From: Vagococcus teuberi
GTDB lineage: Bacteria > Bacillota > Bacilli > Lactobacillales > Vagococcaceae
Length of the DNA stretch: 64,000 nt
Reading direction: 5' to 3'
Assembly (NCBI RefSeq): GCF_001870205.1
Contig: NZ_CP017267.1
Span: forward strand, 174,501 to 238,500
In this document: positions 25,747 through 34,664 of the stretch, piece by piece
How positions within the stretch are numbered: position 1 is the stretch's first letter
How the letters are laid out: each line of letters starts with the position of its first letter
The notes under the pieces: model-generated
The model's database searches: none
Told to the model about the DNA's origin: nothing
The model's input: the letters and a program-made list of their open reading frames with translations, nothing else
Made by a program: the position numbers and the translations under genes

Positions 25747-26551
25747 CCAACAACCAGTATTAACAAAAAAAGATTATTTTAAAGCAAGTTTACGTTCATA
25801 TGTGTTACAAAATGGATTTAACTATGGAAATTATCAAGGAACAGGATATGCTAATATTCTTTTCCCTTCTCTTAGAAAAATTTACAAAGATGATGAAGAA
25901 AAATTAAAAGACGTTACTATTTCTAACTTAGAGTTTTATAACACAAACCCTCAGTTAGTTCCATTTATTACAAGCATGCAATTAGCAATGTATGATAATG
26001 GTCAAAATGAAGAAGACACACGTGCCATTAAATTTGCGTTGATGGGACCTTTATCGGGGATTGGGGATTCATTATCTCAATTTGGTTTAGCACCATTATT
26101 CTCAACAATTGCAGCAGGTATGGCTTTAGATGGTTTAATAGCTGGTCCTATCTTCTTTATCGTGTGTATGTTTGGTATCACATTTGGTTTACGTATGTTG
26201 ATGGGTTACTTAGGTTACAAACTAGGAACAAATGTCATTGATACATTGAGTGAAAAAATGGCAAGTATCGCAAAAATTGCGACAACAATTGGTGTTACGG
26301 TTATTTCAGGATTATCTGTATCATTTGTTAAAGCTAATTTGGCACTTGAATATGTGACAAAAGTTGAAGGAAAAGATCAAGTTGTGGCACTTCAAACAGT
26401 GTTTGATAAAATCGCACCAAATCTTTTACCAGTTTTAGTTACAGCAGGGGTATATGTATTAATCAGAAAATACAAATGGTCAACATACCGTTTGATTGCA
26501 TTGCTTATTGTGTTAGGTATCGCTTTATCAATGCTAGGAATCTTAAAATAG
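25736..26551 (+). CDS. PTS mannose-family EIID (glycosaminoglycan PTS)
   Basis: This is the 271-residue second membrane component. It has the N-terminal cytoplasmic part LTKKDYFKASLRSYVLQNGFNYGNYQGTGYANILFPSLRKIY, the invariant ALMGPLSGIGDSL core and C-terminal membrane helices, all typical of IID. Its AGGAGGT site lies inside the end of the IIC gene. It has the full family length. Confidence 0.93.
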   Translation: MASNQQPVLTKKDYFKASLRSYVLQNGFNYGNYQGTGYANILFPSLRKIYKDDEEKLKDVTISNLEFYNTNPQLVPFITSMQLAMYDNGQNEEDTRAIKFALMGPLSGIGDSLSQFGLAPLFSTIAAGMALDGLIAGPIFFIVCMFGITFGLRMLMGYLGYKLGTNVIDTLSEKMASIAKIATTIGVTVISGLSVSFVKANLALEYVTKVEGKDQVVALQTVFDKIAPNLLPVLVTAGVYVLIRKYKWSTYRLIALLIVLGIALSMLGILK

Positions 26552-26566
26552 TAGGGTGGAATAAAA

Positions 26567-27019
26567 ATGTTTAAAGTATGCATAGTCGGTCATGGGAATT
26601 TCTCGTCAGGTGTTTGTTCAGCCTTAAAATTATTATCAGGAAGTAATGAACAGTTACACTATTTTGATTTAGATCACAATTTAACTCATGGAGAGTACGA
26701 ACAACAATTAACAGCCTTTTTAATAGAAAATGACAATGTCTTGATTTTTGCTGATATGACAGGGGGCGCACCTCATCAAATCGCAACACGTTTGTTATTA
26801 GAACTAGGTAAAAAAAATCAATTCATCTTATCTAGTGTGTCCTTAAATCTCATTTTAGATTTATACATGAAAAACAGCATGAGTATTTTAACGACAGATA
26901 ATGTTTCTGTTGAGTTATCAAATAGTATGGCTGAAAGCAAAGAAATGTTGATGGTAATGCCTGATATTTCTGAAGAAAAAGTGGAAGATGTATCGGTTAC
27001 TGCAGAAGAAGGTATCTAA
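26567..27019 (+). CDS. PTS mannose-family EIIA (glycosaminoglycan PTS)
   Basis: This 150-residue cytoplasmic phosphocarrier has the phosphorylatable His9 in VCIVGHGNFSSG and the family motif FADMTGGAPHQIA near residue 65. It takes phosphate from HPr and passes it to the EIIB encoded upstream. It follows IID by 15 bases and precedes the YajC gene by three bases. Confidence 0.92.
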   Translation: MFKVCIVGHGNFSSGVCSALKLLSGSNEQLHYFDLDHNLTHGEYEQQLTAFLIENDNVLIFADMTGGAPHQIATRLLLELGKKNQFILSSVSLNLILDLYMKNSMSILTTDNVSVELSNSMAESKEMLMVMPDISEEKVEDVSVTAEEGI

Positions 27020-27022
27020 AAC

Positions 27023-27298
27023 ATGAAAACAGTCGGGATTATCTTACTCATACTGCTTGTCATACTTTATGTCGTTGTTTTACCCCTTGCAAAGAAAAAA
27101 TATCAACAAAAGCAATTAGTCGATATGCAATCTTTTTTAAATGAATTATCAGTTGGTGACCAAGTCATGATGAATAGTGGGATTATTGGAAAAATTAGTC
27201 GAATTGACGAACATATTGTTCATCTAAAAATAGCTAAAGATACCATTATTCGAGTAGATAAACACTCACTAATTGGTCGATACAACGAAGAAAAATAA
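27023..27298 (+). CDS. yajC: YajC-like protein of the glycosaminoglycan operon
   Basis: This 91-residue protein has one N-terminal membrane helix (about residues 5-24) and a small cytoplasmic domain with LSVGDQVMMNSGIIGKISRIDEHIVHLKIAKDTIIRV, the YajC fold. YajC normally assists SecDF. A copy inside PTS operons for glycosaminoglycans is also known in pneumococcus and other streptococci. Its task there is unknown, and it may stabilise the PTS membrane complex. It starts three bases after EIIA. Confidence 0.88.
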   Translation: MKTVGIILLILLVILYVVVLPLAKKKYQQKQLVDMQSFLNELSVGDQVMMNSGIIGKISRIDEHIVHLKIAKDTIIRVDKHSLIGRYNEEK

Positions 27299-27304
27299 TC
27301 AAGC

Positions 27305-27352
27305 AAAGAAGTCACGATAACTCTATTATATAGATAAACGTGGCTTCTTTTT
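27305..27352 (+). terminator. Hairpin with T run between yajC and heparinase gene
   Basis: AAAGAAGTCACG (27305-27316) pairs with 27339-27350 with one G-U pair, followed by TT. It could reduce read-through from the PTS operon into the lyase gene. Confidence 0.65.
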
Positions 27353-27370
27353 GTTAGAGGAGACGAGAGA

Positions 27371-29296
27371 ATGAAGAGGACATTTTTTGATAAACAAGAG
27401 CCAAATATCATGTTGATGCATGCGAATAGTCAGTTATTATTAGAAAACAAATTTCAATTTATTCACCCATATGATATGGAACCATGCCGTGACATTATTG
27501 CGTTTGTTGATGGCATTGACTGGACACATGTCCCATTTGAAGATGAAGAGTGGAATTATATGCTTAATCGTCAAGAATATTTACTAGATTTGTGTCTGAG
27601 TTTTGATATTTCTGGTGATATTTGTTATCTACAAAAAGGAAAAGACTTAGTATTAGACTGGATTACTAAAAATCAAACGACCGAAAATTGGCGAACCATT
27701 GATACAGGAATTCGTTTGATGTATTGGGAGATTATGATTCGCTATTTGGACCAAGAATTGTTACTCAGGGTGTCTGATAATGAAAAAATAAAACAGAGTA
27801 TCTATCAACAATTAAACTATTTGGATGATGCCTATATCGAGAAGTATGATTTGAGTAATTGGGGAATATTGATTGTTGCTGGATTTTTTATCATCTCTCA
27901 TCGTGCGAGTGACATGTGTGAGTCAAGTGTGTACCAACGCATGCTTAGTCGTTTAACACATCAATTACACCTACAAGTCCAACCATCTGGTAATCACTGG
28001 GAACAGTCGCCATTATATTTTATGGAAGTGCTACGAAGTATTGTGTGTATCCACCAAAGTGACGTACTAAAAGATCATCCCGTACAAACATTATTAGAAG
28101 AAAAGATTTTGTCTATGTATCATTTTATGCCACATTTTGTGACACCAGAAGGAACGACTATTTTACAAGGGGACACAGATGAGATGAGAATAGCTGATGT
28201 GATGCAAACTTTATCGCTACTCTACCAACAATCTTTGCCGCCGCTTTTTGCCAATCATGTAACGGTTGATTATTTACTTCTTTACTTTAGTCACCGCGAG
28301 ATAGATTATTCAACATGGGAAAAAAATATAACTCAGTGTGTAGATGAGAAATTTCCTAAGATAATGACGGATCATTTCACAGGAAATTATTATTACCATG
28401 ATGATTGGCATTCTACGTCATCTTACGCCCATTTATACAATGGCCCATTAGGGAGCGGGCATGGGCATCTTAGTTTATGCCACATTGATGTCACACTTGG
28501 TGGTGATAATATCTTGGTAGATAGCGGACGTCTAACTTACGTCGAGTCACCGCTTAGATATTTATTAAAAGAAGCACCGCAACACAATACCGTTGTGATA
28601 AATAGTCATTCATTTGGTGAGGTCGTGGATTCATGGGGGTTTGAAGCTGTTCCAACAAGTTTATCTAACCGTGTCTATGAAGATGATTGTTTTTGGGCCG
28701 TAAGAAGTGCGTACATCGACACTCAAGTTAATGGAGATTTTAAAGTCGTGCGGACAGTATTATACATAAAAGAATTAGATAGTTTTATCATTTTAGATCA
28801 GGTTGTTGATATAGGAGAGAATGCATTTTCTAATATGACGCGCTATTTTAATTTAAATCCAAAGATAAAAGCACGACAAGAACAGGATCATGTTAGCTTG
28901 GATATAAAAAATAAGCGATATTATGCCTATTTCAGTGAAGAATCAATGCATGTAGAAGAAAGTTTTTTTGCCCCAACATACAATGATTTAGTTGTTAATG
29001 AAAAAATTGTAGTAACAAGTAGTCAACCAACTCAATATACTGTTCTGACTAAATACAGTAATGCTGTAGTCAAAGAAACCACAGTACAAAAAACTGATAA
29101 TAAGTTATGCTCAGAGGAAAAATGTTACGGAATGGCAATCACAATAGATGGACAAGAGTGGTTGATTTATTCGATGATTGAAGACACTTATTCAGGTCAC
29201 AAATTATATAAAATAGATGGACATCCAGTCTATGGACAATTCGGTGTTGTGAAAATAGATAGAAACAATGAAGAGAATTATATGAGATTGTTTTAA
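27371..29296 (+). CDS. Heparinase II/III family polysaccharide lyase
   Basis: This 641-residue protein has the heparinase II/III plan. An alpha-helical N-terminal half carries LLDLCLSFDISGDICYLQKGKDL and SNWGILIVAGFFIIS. The beta-sandwich domain starts at about residue 340 with YYHDDWHSTSSYAHLYNGP, the GSGHGHLSLCHIDVTLGGDNILVDSGRLTY block and EAPQHNTVVIN. The conserved His and Tyr residues of that block are the likely catalytic group. No signal peptide is present, so it acts inside the cell on imported oligosaccharides, like the pneumococcal homologue in the same gene order. Whether it prefers hyaluronate, chondroitin or heparin fragments cannot be told. Confidence 0.88.
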   Translation: MKRTFFDKQEPNIMLMHANSQLLLENKFQFIHPYDMEPCRDIIAFVDGIDWTHVPFEDEEWNYMLNRQEYLLDLCLSFDISGDICYLQKGKDLVLDWITKNQTTENWRTIDTGIRLMYWEIMIRYLDQELLLRVSDNEKIKQSIYQQLNYLDDAYIEKYDLSNWGILIVAGFFIISHRASDMCESSVYQRMLSRLTHQLHLQVQPSGNHWEQSPLYFMEVLRSIVCIHQSDVLKDHPVQTLLEEKILSMYHFMPHFVTPEGTTILQGDTDEMRIADVMQTLSLLYQQSLPPLFANHVTVDYLLLYFSHREIDYSTWEKNITQCVDEKFPKIMTDHFTGNYYYHDDWHSTSSYAHLYNGPLGSGHGHLSLCHIDVTLGGDNILVDSGRLTYVESPLRYLLKEAPQHNTVVINSHSFGEVVDSWGFEAVPTSLSNRVYEDDCFWAVRSAYIDTQVNGDFKVVRTVLYIKELDSFIILDQVVDIGENAFSNMTRYFNLNPKIKARQEQDHVSLDIKNKRYYAYFSEESMHVEESFFAPTYNDLVVNEKIVVTSSQPTQYTVLTKYSNAVVKETTVQKTDNKLCSEEKCYGMAITIDGQEWLIYSMIEDTYSGHKLYKIDGHPVYGQFGVVKIDRNNEENYMRLF

Positions 29297-29305
29297 AAAT
29301 CAAGT

Positions 29306-29346
29306 CACCACTTTACTATGCTTTAAGCCATAAAGTGGTGGTTTTT
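29306..29346. terminator. Terminator between convergent genes
   Basis: CACCACTTTA (29306-29315) pairs with 29331-29340, and GTTTTT follows. AAAAATCAAG on the left gives a weaker T run for the opposite strand. It sits between the lyase gene and the convergent FUSC gene. Confidence 0.75.
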
Positions 29347-30382
29347 AGTATTGTTTTTTTGAAATAGATAGCCCGTAATCAAATAAATACATGAGTATTA
29401 ACACAATGAAGACACCGATAAGAGTAGTAAGTAAACAGTAAGGTACGATTAATAGGTTGACAGAGGTAGAGTTCAAGGTACTTAATAATAAGATTTGTGG
29501 ATTAGTAAAAAAATTGGCGATGGCATAATTTCTTGGTATGAAAGATACAACACCAATATTTAGTAACACAACTGATAAATAGATAATGATTTTTGGTAAA
29601 TGTAAGTTAATTAAAATAACACCTAGTACTAAACCGACAACACTACCAATCAATCTTTGGTGGGAACGGATTTTGATATCGTCCATGTTTTCTCCACCTA
29701 AAATAGCGACAGAAGTAATTAAAATCCAATAGCCGTTTTGCTCATTAAACAGAGTTGAAAGGTAAGCTGAACAGAAAATGATAGAAGAAAAATGCAATGC
29801 TTTTAATATAATATCAGGGTCTTTATAGATCATAATATAATACTTGTCTTGTACACTCAGTTTATTATTAGTTTTTACTTGTTGGTTTAATGGTAATTTT
29901 AATAATAACGAAATAATGATACCAGAAATAATAGCTCCTAAAATACCGTATAATAAATAATGACTTGTTTGTAATACATTATGAGTATTCTTTAAGTTAG
30001 TTCCTGTAGCAAATAACATTAAAATAAAAAAGTAATCAGGTTTTGGAACATTAAATAATTTCGTTGTAATAAAACCGATAAAAGAGATGTTGCTTATTAA
30101 GAAGGGAATCATTTCCGTTTTATAACTAGATAGTATGCCTAGTGTAAATGCTAAGTACAAGCTAACACCGTGTCCTAATATATAAATAAAATTTTGTTTA
30201 ACCGATGTATATTGAAAATGCAAATAAGAGAAGGTCCCCATAATACCAATTGTCACAATCAAAGTATTATCTAATGCGATAGCAAATAAAAGTGTGATAA
30301 ACATGGCCAATCCAGCTCCTAAAGGACAGAGAAAGGAATCGTTTGTTTTTCTTGTGTTAAATAGATGTTTAAAGTACGTCAT
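29345..30382 (-). CDS. FUSC family membrane protein
   Basis: This 345-residue minus-strand protein has two sets of about five or six membrane helices around a central cytoplasmic segment (LKLPLNQQVKTNNKLSVQDKYY). It matches the FUSC (fusaric acid resistance-like) superfamily, with the second-half motif GGENMDDIKIRSHQRLIGSVVGLVLGVILI, which contains the conserved R-x-x-G-T/S-x-x-G region. The family is linked to efflux of aromatic acids or small toxins, and the substrate here is unknown. ATG 30382 is chosen for its AAAGGAG site. A TTG six codons upstream overlaps that site. It interrupts the sugar-catabolic genes on the other strand. Confidence 0.8.
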   Translation of the reverse strand: MTYFKHLFNTRKTNDSFLCPLGAGLAMFITLLFAIALDNTLIVTIGIMGTFSYLHFQYTSVKQNFIYILGHGVSLYLAFTLGILSSYKTEMIPFLISNISFIGFITTKLFNVPKPDYFFILMLFATGTNLKNTHNVLQTSHYLLYGILGAIISGIIISLLLKLPLNQQVKTNNKLSVQDKYYIMIYKDPDIILKALHFSSIIFCSAYLSTLFNEQNGYWILITSVAILGGENMDDIKIRSHQRLIGSVVGLVLGVILINLHLPKIIIYLSVVLLNIGVVSFIPRNYAIANFFTNPQILLLSTLNSTSVNLLIVPYCLLTTLIGVFIVLILMYLFDYGLSISKKQY

Positions 30383-30475
30383 TAAAACACTCCTTTTCAA
30401 GGTTATATTATAGCAGAATAACCAGTTTTATCCTCCATTTAGAGTAAATAAGTCTGTTTTAAATCCATGTCCCCC

Positions 30476-30504
30476 TTGACATTTAATAACAAATAATTGA
30501 TAAT
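30476..30504 (+). promoter_or_regulatory. Sigma-70-type promoter of the agaR-agaS-lacDC operon
   Basis: TTGACA at 30476-30481 and GATAAT at 30499-30504 are spaced by 17 bases. The operator at 30510 lies just downstream, as expected for repression by the GntR protein encoded next. Confidence 0.8.
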
Positions 30505-30509
30505 ATAAG

Positions 30510-30521
30510 TGGTTACTACCA
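30510..30521. promoter_or_regulatory. Candidate GntR/UTRA operator
   Basis: TGGTTACTACCA has TGGT and ACCA arms with a 4-base centre, the architecture of NagR/DasR-type sites (TGGT-CTAG-ACCA). Further TGGTAT half-sites follow at about 30524 and 30536. It overlaps the start of transcription, so binding should block the promoter. Confidence 0.65.
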
Positions 30522-30553
30522 GTTGGTATTGAAAGTGGTATTAGGAGGGGAAC

Positions 30554-31276
30554 ATGGAAAATAAGAAGCAACCATTATATGGTCAACTAGTTGATGAATT
30601 AAAAGAATCTATTGAAAAAGAACATCAAGCACATGATTTATTACCATCAGAAAGAGAGTTAGCAGAGATTCACGGTGTTAGTCGAACAACCGTTAGATTA
30701 GCTTTACAAGAATTGGAAAATTTAGGGTTTATCTATAAAAAACATGGTAAAGGAACGTTTGTTTCTGGTGTATCAGATAGCATTTTAAACCTAACAGGAG
30801 CCTACAGTTTTACAGAACAAATGAAGTCTTTAGGAAAAGAACCCTCAACCAAAATTTTAGAATTTTTAGTTGTTGAAAGTAATAACTATTTAAGTGAACA
30901 ACTGGGAGTACATAAGGGAAGTCAGTTAGTTAAAATTAAACGATTAAGATTAGCCGATGGGGAGCCAATGATGTTAGAAAGAACGTATCTACCATACAAA
31001 CGTTTTGAAGGGTTAACAAGTGAGATGTTGGAAGAAAAGCCAATGTATGATGTGTTTTATGACACATATAATCAACGAATAAAATACGCAGAAGAAGAAT
31101 TTTATGCCAGCATTGTGAGTGATAAAGATGCCGAATACATTGAAGTCCCAATAGGTTCAGCTGCCTTAAACTTAGTCAGAAAAACAGTGAATCAAGAAAA
31201 TGAAATCATTGAATACACATTAAGTGTGGCAAGAGCCGATCAATTTAGATACAAAGTATTACACCATAAAAATTAA
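30554..31276 (+). CDS. agaR: GntR/UTRA transcriptional repressor of amino-sugar genes
   Basis: This 240-residue HutC-subfamily regulator has an N-terminal winged helix (about residues 8-75) with LPSERELAEIHGVSRTTVRLALQELENLGFIYKKHGKGTFV. A UTRA ligand domain (about 90-235) carries LTGAYSFTEQMKSLGKEPSTKI and the PMMLERTYLPYKRF segment. It is encoded immediately before agaS-lacD-lacC and probably represses them until an aminosugar phosphate binds. The TGGT-N4-ACCA operator in its own promoter suggests autoregulation. The effector is not visible from sequence. Confidence 0.85.
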   Translation: MENKKQPLYGQLVDELKESIEKEHQAHDLLPSERELAEIHGVSRTTVRLALQELENLGFIYKKHGKGTFVSGVSDSILNLTGAYSFTEQMKSLGKEPSTKILEFLVVESNNYLSEQLGVHKGSQLVKIKRLRLADGEPMMLERTYLPYKRFEGLTSEMLEEKPMYDVFYDTYNQRIKYAEEEFYASIVSDKDAEYIEVPIGSAALNLVRKTVNQENEIIEYTLSVARADQFRYKVLHHKN

Positions 31277-31295
31277 ATAATAAGGAGTGCTTTAC

Positions 31296-32456
31296 ATGTT
31301 AGATTGGACCAACCAACAGTTAGAAGAGATAGGTGCAGTGATTACTACAAATGAAATTAAGCAACAACCAGAATTATGGAATGAAACACTTGAAATTTTT
31401 AATTCTCATAAAGAAAGTTTAATGGCTTTTTTAGAAGGGTTTAAAAAAGAAACAACTGAAAAAATTCGTGTGATTTTTACAGGAGCAGGAACGTCTGCAT
31501 ACGTGGGAGATGTTGTTAAACCACATTTAACACGTTATGGGAATACATCTGATTTTATTTTTGAAGCTATCCCAACAACTGATATCGTGTCAGCGCCTTT
31601 AAATTATTTTAAAGAAGATTCTCCAACGTTACTTGTGTCTTTTGCAAGAAGTGGGAATAGTCCTGAAAGTGCCGCGACGATAGATTTAGCCAATCAAGTT
31701 GTAAAAAATGTGAAGCATTTGATTATTAGTTGTGCTCCTGAGGGAAAACTTGCAGTTAATGCTAAAGATGATAAAAATTCTTTTGTTATGTTAATGCCAA
31801 CTCGTTCGAATGATCAAGGGTTTGCTATGACAGGAAGTTTTTCTTGTATGACCTTGGCTGCTTTATTAATCTTTGATTTGGTTCACACTGATCACGAACT
31901 GATTGTATCAACGATGGTAAATATGGGAAAACAAGTAGTCACAATGGAAGATACGCTGTCTAATGTTGTAGCGCAAGATTTCAATCGAGTGGTTTATTTA
32001 GGATCTGAGAGTCTATCAGGCTTAACAAGAGAAGCTCAGTTGAAATTACTAGAATTAACAGCAGGAAAAATCGCGACAGTTTTTGATTCTTCATTAGGGT
32101 TTAGACACGGACCTAAATCATTTGTGGATGATAAAACATTAGTATTTGGGTTCGTTAGCAATGACACATACACTAGTCAGTATGATGTGGATATTTTGGA
32201 AGAAATTAATGGAAACGCTATAGCAGTCGAAACAATTGCTTTATCACAAAATAAAACACAATATAGCGGAAAAAATATATCGCTCACAAATGATTATCAA
32301 TTGGCAGACGGATTTTTAGCGTTGCCTTTAGTGATGATTGCACAAATCATTGCCTTATTAACATCAGTGAAAGTTAAGAATAAACCAGACACACCATCAC
32401 CCACAGGAACAGTTAATCGCGTTGTTCAAGGTGTTACGATTCATCCATTTAACTAA
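31296..32456 (+). CDS. agaS: SIS-domain deaminase/isomerase, AgaS type
   Basis: AgaS converts D-galactosamine-6-phosphate to tagatose-6-phosphate with release of ammonia. The protein is 386 residues with two SIS domains. The first has IFTGAGTSAYVGDVVKPHL and LLVSFARSGNSPES, and the second has VYLGSESLSGLTREAQLKLLELTAGKI followed by SSLGFRHGPKSFV. The start is ATG 31296, eight bases after AAGGAG. A GTG nine bases earlier overlaps that site. Coupling with lacD and lacC directs the product into the tagatose pathway. A galactosamine-6-phosphate deacetylase is not in the window. Confidence 0.9.
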   Translation: MLDWTNQQLEEIGAVITTNEIKQQPELWNETLEIFNSHKESLMAFLEGFKKETTEKIRVIFTGAGTSAYVGDVVKPHLTRYGNTSDFIFEAIPTTDIVSAPLNYFKEDSPTLLVSFARSGNSPESAATIDLANQVVKNVKHLIISCAPEGKLAVNAKDDKNSFVMLMPTRSNDQGFAMTGSFSCMTLAALLIFDLVHTDHELIVSTMVNMGKQVVTMEDTLSNVVAQDFNRVVYLGSESLSGLTREAQLKLLELTAGKIATVFDSSLGFRHGPKSFVDDKTLVFGFVSNDTYTSQYDVDILEEINGNAIAVETIALSQNKTQYSGKNISLTNDYQLADGFLALPLVMIAQIIALLTSVKVKNKPDTPSPTGTVNRVVQGVTIHPFN

Positions 32457-32477
32457 TACGAAAGAGGGATTATTATC

Positions 32478-33470
32478 ATGAAAAAAATCAGTGAAAACAA
32501 ATTAGCGCGTATGACTCATTTATCGACAAAAGACGGCATCATCGCGGCTCTTGCTATTGACCAACGTGGGGCATTGAAACGTATGTTGTCAGAACAAGGA
32601 TTTAATGGAGATGTTGAAAAGGCGATTGTCGAATTTAAAGAACTTATTTCTGAATATCTAACCCCTTATTCTTCTTCGATTTTATTAGATCCAGAATACG
32701 GTTTGCCTGCTTCAAAAGTAAAAGTAGATGATGCAGGATTGTTATTAGCTTATGAAAAAACAGGATATGATGCGACTGAACCAGGGCGTTTCCCTGATTT
32801 ATTGCCTGAATGGTCAGCACTTAGATTGAAAGAAGCAGGTGCAGATGCGGTGAAATTCTTGCTTTATTATGATGTGGATGAGTCTGATGAGATTAATGAG
32901 CGTAAACAAGCATTTGTTGAACGTATCGGGTCAGAATGCGTGGCTGAAGATATGCCGTTTTATCTTGAAGTATTAACTTATGACGCTCTGATAGATGATG
33001 CAAAAGGAAAAGATTACGCCAGAGTTAAACCGCATAAAGTCAATGAGATGATGAAAGAATTCTCAAAAGATCGTTATCAAGTGGATGTATTAAAAGTAGA
33101 AGTACCAGTGAACATGAATTATGTGGAAGGATTCGCTAAAGAGGCAACTGATGTAGTATACACAAAAAAAGAAGCGCTAAACTATTTCAAAGAACAAAGT
33201 GACAGCACACACTTGCCGTTTATCTTTTTAAGTGCAGGCGTGAGTGCGAAATTATTCCAAGACACGTTGTATTTTGCAAAAGAGGCAGAGTCAACATTTA
33301 ATGGGGTTCTGTGTGGCCGTGCAACATGGAAAGATAGTGTCGAAGTATTTGTCAAAGAAGGAAAAAAAGCTGCTATTGAGTGGTTAAACACACAAGGTAA
33401 ACAAAATATGGATGAGCTAAATGAGGCTCTAAATGCGACAGCTTCATCTTGGCATAATAAATTAGCGTAG
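32478..33470 (+). CDS. lacD: Tagatose 1,6-bisphosphate aldolase
   Basis: LacD cleaves tagatose-1,6-bisphosphate to dihydroxyacetone phosphate and glyceraldehyde-3-phosphate. The 330-residue protein is a class I aldolase. Its LacD motifs are [18 protein letters not shown] near residue 20, [14 protein letters not shown], the Schiff-base lysine region [11 protein letters not shown] and [10 protein letters not shown]. It lies between agaS and the tagatose-6-phosphate kinase gene with short gaps, completing the amino-sugar branch of the locus. Confidence 0.93.
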   Translation: MKKISENKLARMTHLSTKDGIIAALAIDQRGALKRMLSEQGFNGDVEKAIVEFKELISEYLTPYSSSILLDPEYGLPASKVKVDDAGLLLAYEKTGYDATEPGRFPDLLPEWSALRLKEAGADAVKFLLYYDVDESDEINERKQAFVERIGSECVAEDMPFYLEVLTYDALIDDAKGKDYARVKPHKVNEMMKEFSKDRYQVDVLKVEVPVNMNYVEGFAKEATDVVYTKKEALNYFKEQSDSTHLPFIFLSAGVSAKLFQDTLYFAKEAESTFNGVLCGRATWKDSVEVFVKEGKKAAIEWLNTQGKQNMDELNEALNATASSWHNKLA

Positions 33471-33481
33471 TAGGTGAAAAA

Positions 33482-34417
33482 ATGATTGTATCAGTAACAA
33501 TGAATCCGTCCGTTGATATTTCTTATCCATTAAGTACATTGGTACTTGACGATATCAATCGTTGCGATAAGGTAAGAAAAACAGCGGGTGGTAAAGGATT
33601 AAATGTGACACGAGTGATTCATCAAATGGAAGCAGAAGTTATTAGTACTGGACTGTTAGGTGGCGTGTTGGGTGAGTTTATTCGAGAGAACCTATCGAGT
33701 GAAGGGATTAAGCATGACTTTTCCAATATACAAGGTGACACACGAAATTGTATTGCGATATTGCATGATAACTATCAACAAACAGAGATTCTAGAAGCAG
33801 GCCCAACTATTTCAACTGAGGAACTGACATCATTTGAAGAAACATTTTTGACATTGGCAACTTCTAGTGATGTTGCCACATTATCCGGCAGTTTACCAAA
33901 AGGGGTATCAAAGGATTATTACAGTCGCTTATTGTCATTGTTATCTAACACAGATATAAAGGTTATCCTCGATACATCAGGAGAAAGTTTAAAAAGTGCT
34001 TTAGAATCACCTGTTAAACCTTATGCGATTAAACCTAATAGTGATGAGTTACAAGCCTTATTAGGGGAAGAAGTATCAACTGATTATACTAATTTGTCAG
34101 ACATTCTAAGCCATTCATTATTTGATGGTGTGCCATTAATCATGGTGTCATTAGGTAAAGATGGTGCATTTGCAAAGTTTGATGAGTCGTTTTACCGAGT
34201 AGAGATTCCTAGTATCCCAGTAAAAAACCCTGTGGGAAGTGGGGATTCAACTGTGGCAGGGTTAGCAATTGGTTTATCAAAGCGGAAATCAATTGAGGAC
34301 GTGCTGAAATATGCGATGACATTAGGTATGTTGAACGCGATGGAAGACACAACGGGATGTGTTGATAAAACTAAATTTGATGATTTATTTAACCAAGTCA
34401 ATGTCTATAAATTATAA
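33482..34417 (+). CDS. lacC: Tagatose-6-phosphate kinase (PfkB family)
   Basis: LacC phosphorylates tagatose-6-phosphate at C1 for the aldolase encoded 11 bases upstream. It is a 311-residue hexose-phosphate kinase with VTMNPSVDISYPL at the N terminus, KTAGGKGLNVTRV as the sugar-binding segment and NPVGSGDSTVAG with the catalytic Asp near residue 255. 1-phosphofructokinases look similar, but the neighbours agaS and lacD favour tagatose-6-phosphate. Confidence 0.88.
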   Translation: MIVSVTMNPSVDISYPLSTLVLDDINRCDKVRKTAGGKGLNVTRVIHQMEAEVISTGLLGGVLGEFIRENLSSEGIKHDFSNIQGDTRNCIAILHDNYQQTEILEAGPTISTEELTSFEETFLTLATSSDVATLSGSLPKGVSKDYYSRLLSLLSNTDIKVILDTSGESLKSALESPVKPYAIKPNSDELQALLGEEVSTDYTNLSDILSHSLFDGVPLIMVSLGKDGAFAKFDESFYRVEIPSIPVKNPVGSGDSTVAGLAIGLSKRKSIEDVLKYAMTLGMLNAMEDTTGCVDKTKFDDLFNQVNVYKL

Positions 34418-34454
34418 TGTTATATCAAAAGATGTGAATGTATAAAAATAATTA

Positions 34455-34496
34455 CAAATAAGCAACAAAATCGGACGGTTTTTTGTTGCTTATTTG
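34455..34496 (+). terminator. Long perfect hairpin after lacC
   Basis: A 16-bp perfect stem (34455-34470 with 34481-34496) around the loop TCGGACGGTT ends the agaR-lacC operon. The T run behind it is short (TTTGTC). Confidence 0.75.
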
Positions 34497-34664
34497 TTTG
34501 TCTTTAGAAGATTTGACTAAGGGGTTGGACTTGATTGTGAAAGAAATTAAAGCCCTTTAAAATTTTTAAGAGATGTCGTTTATTACGTCATTTTGATGAT
34601 ATAATGTTGTAAATAGGTAGAGTAGATATGTAAAACTTACTTTATCGTAAATAGGAGGGTATTT

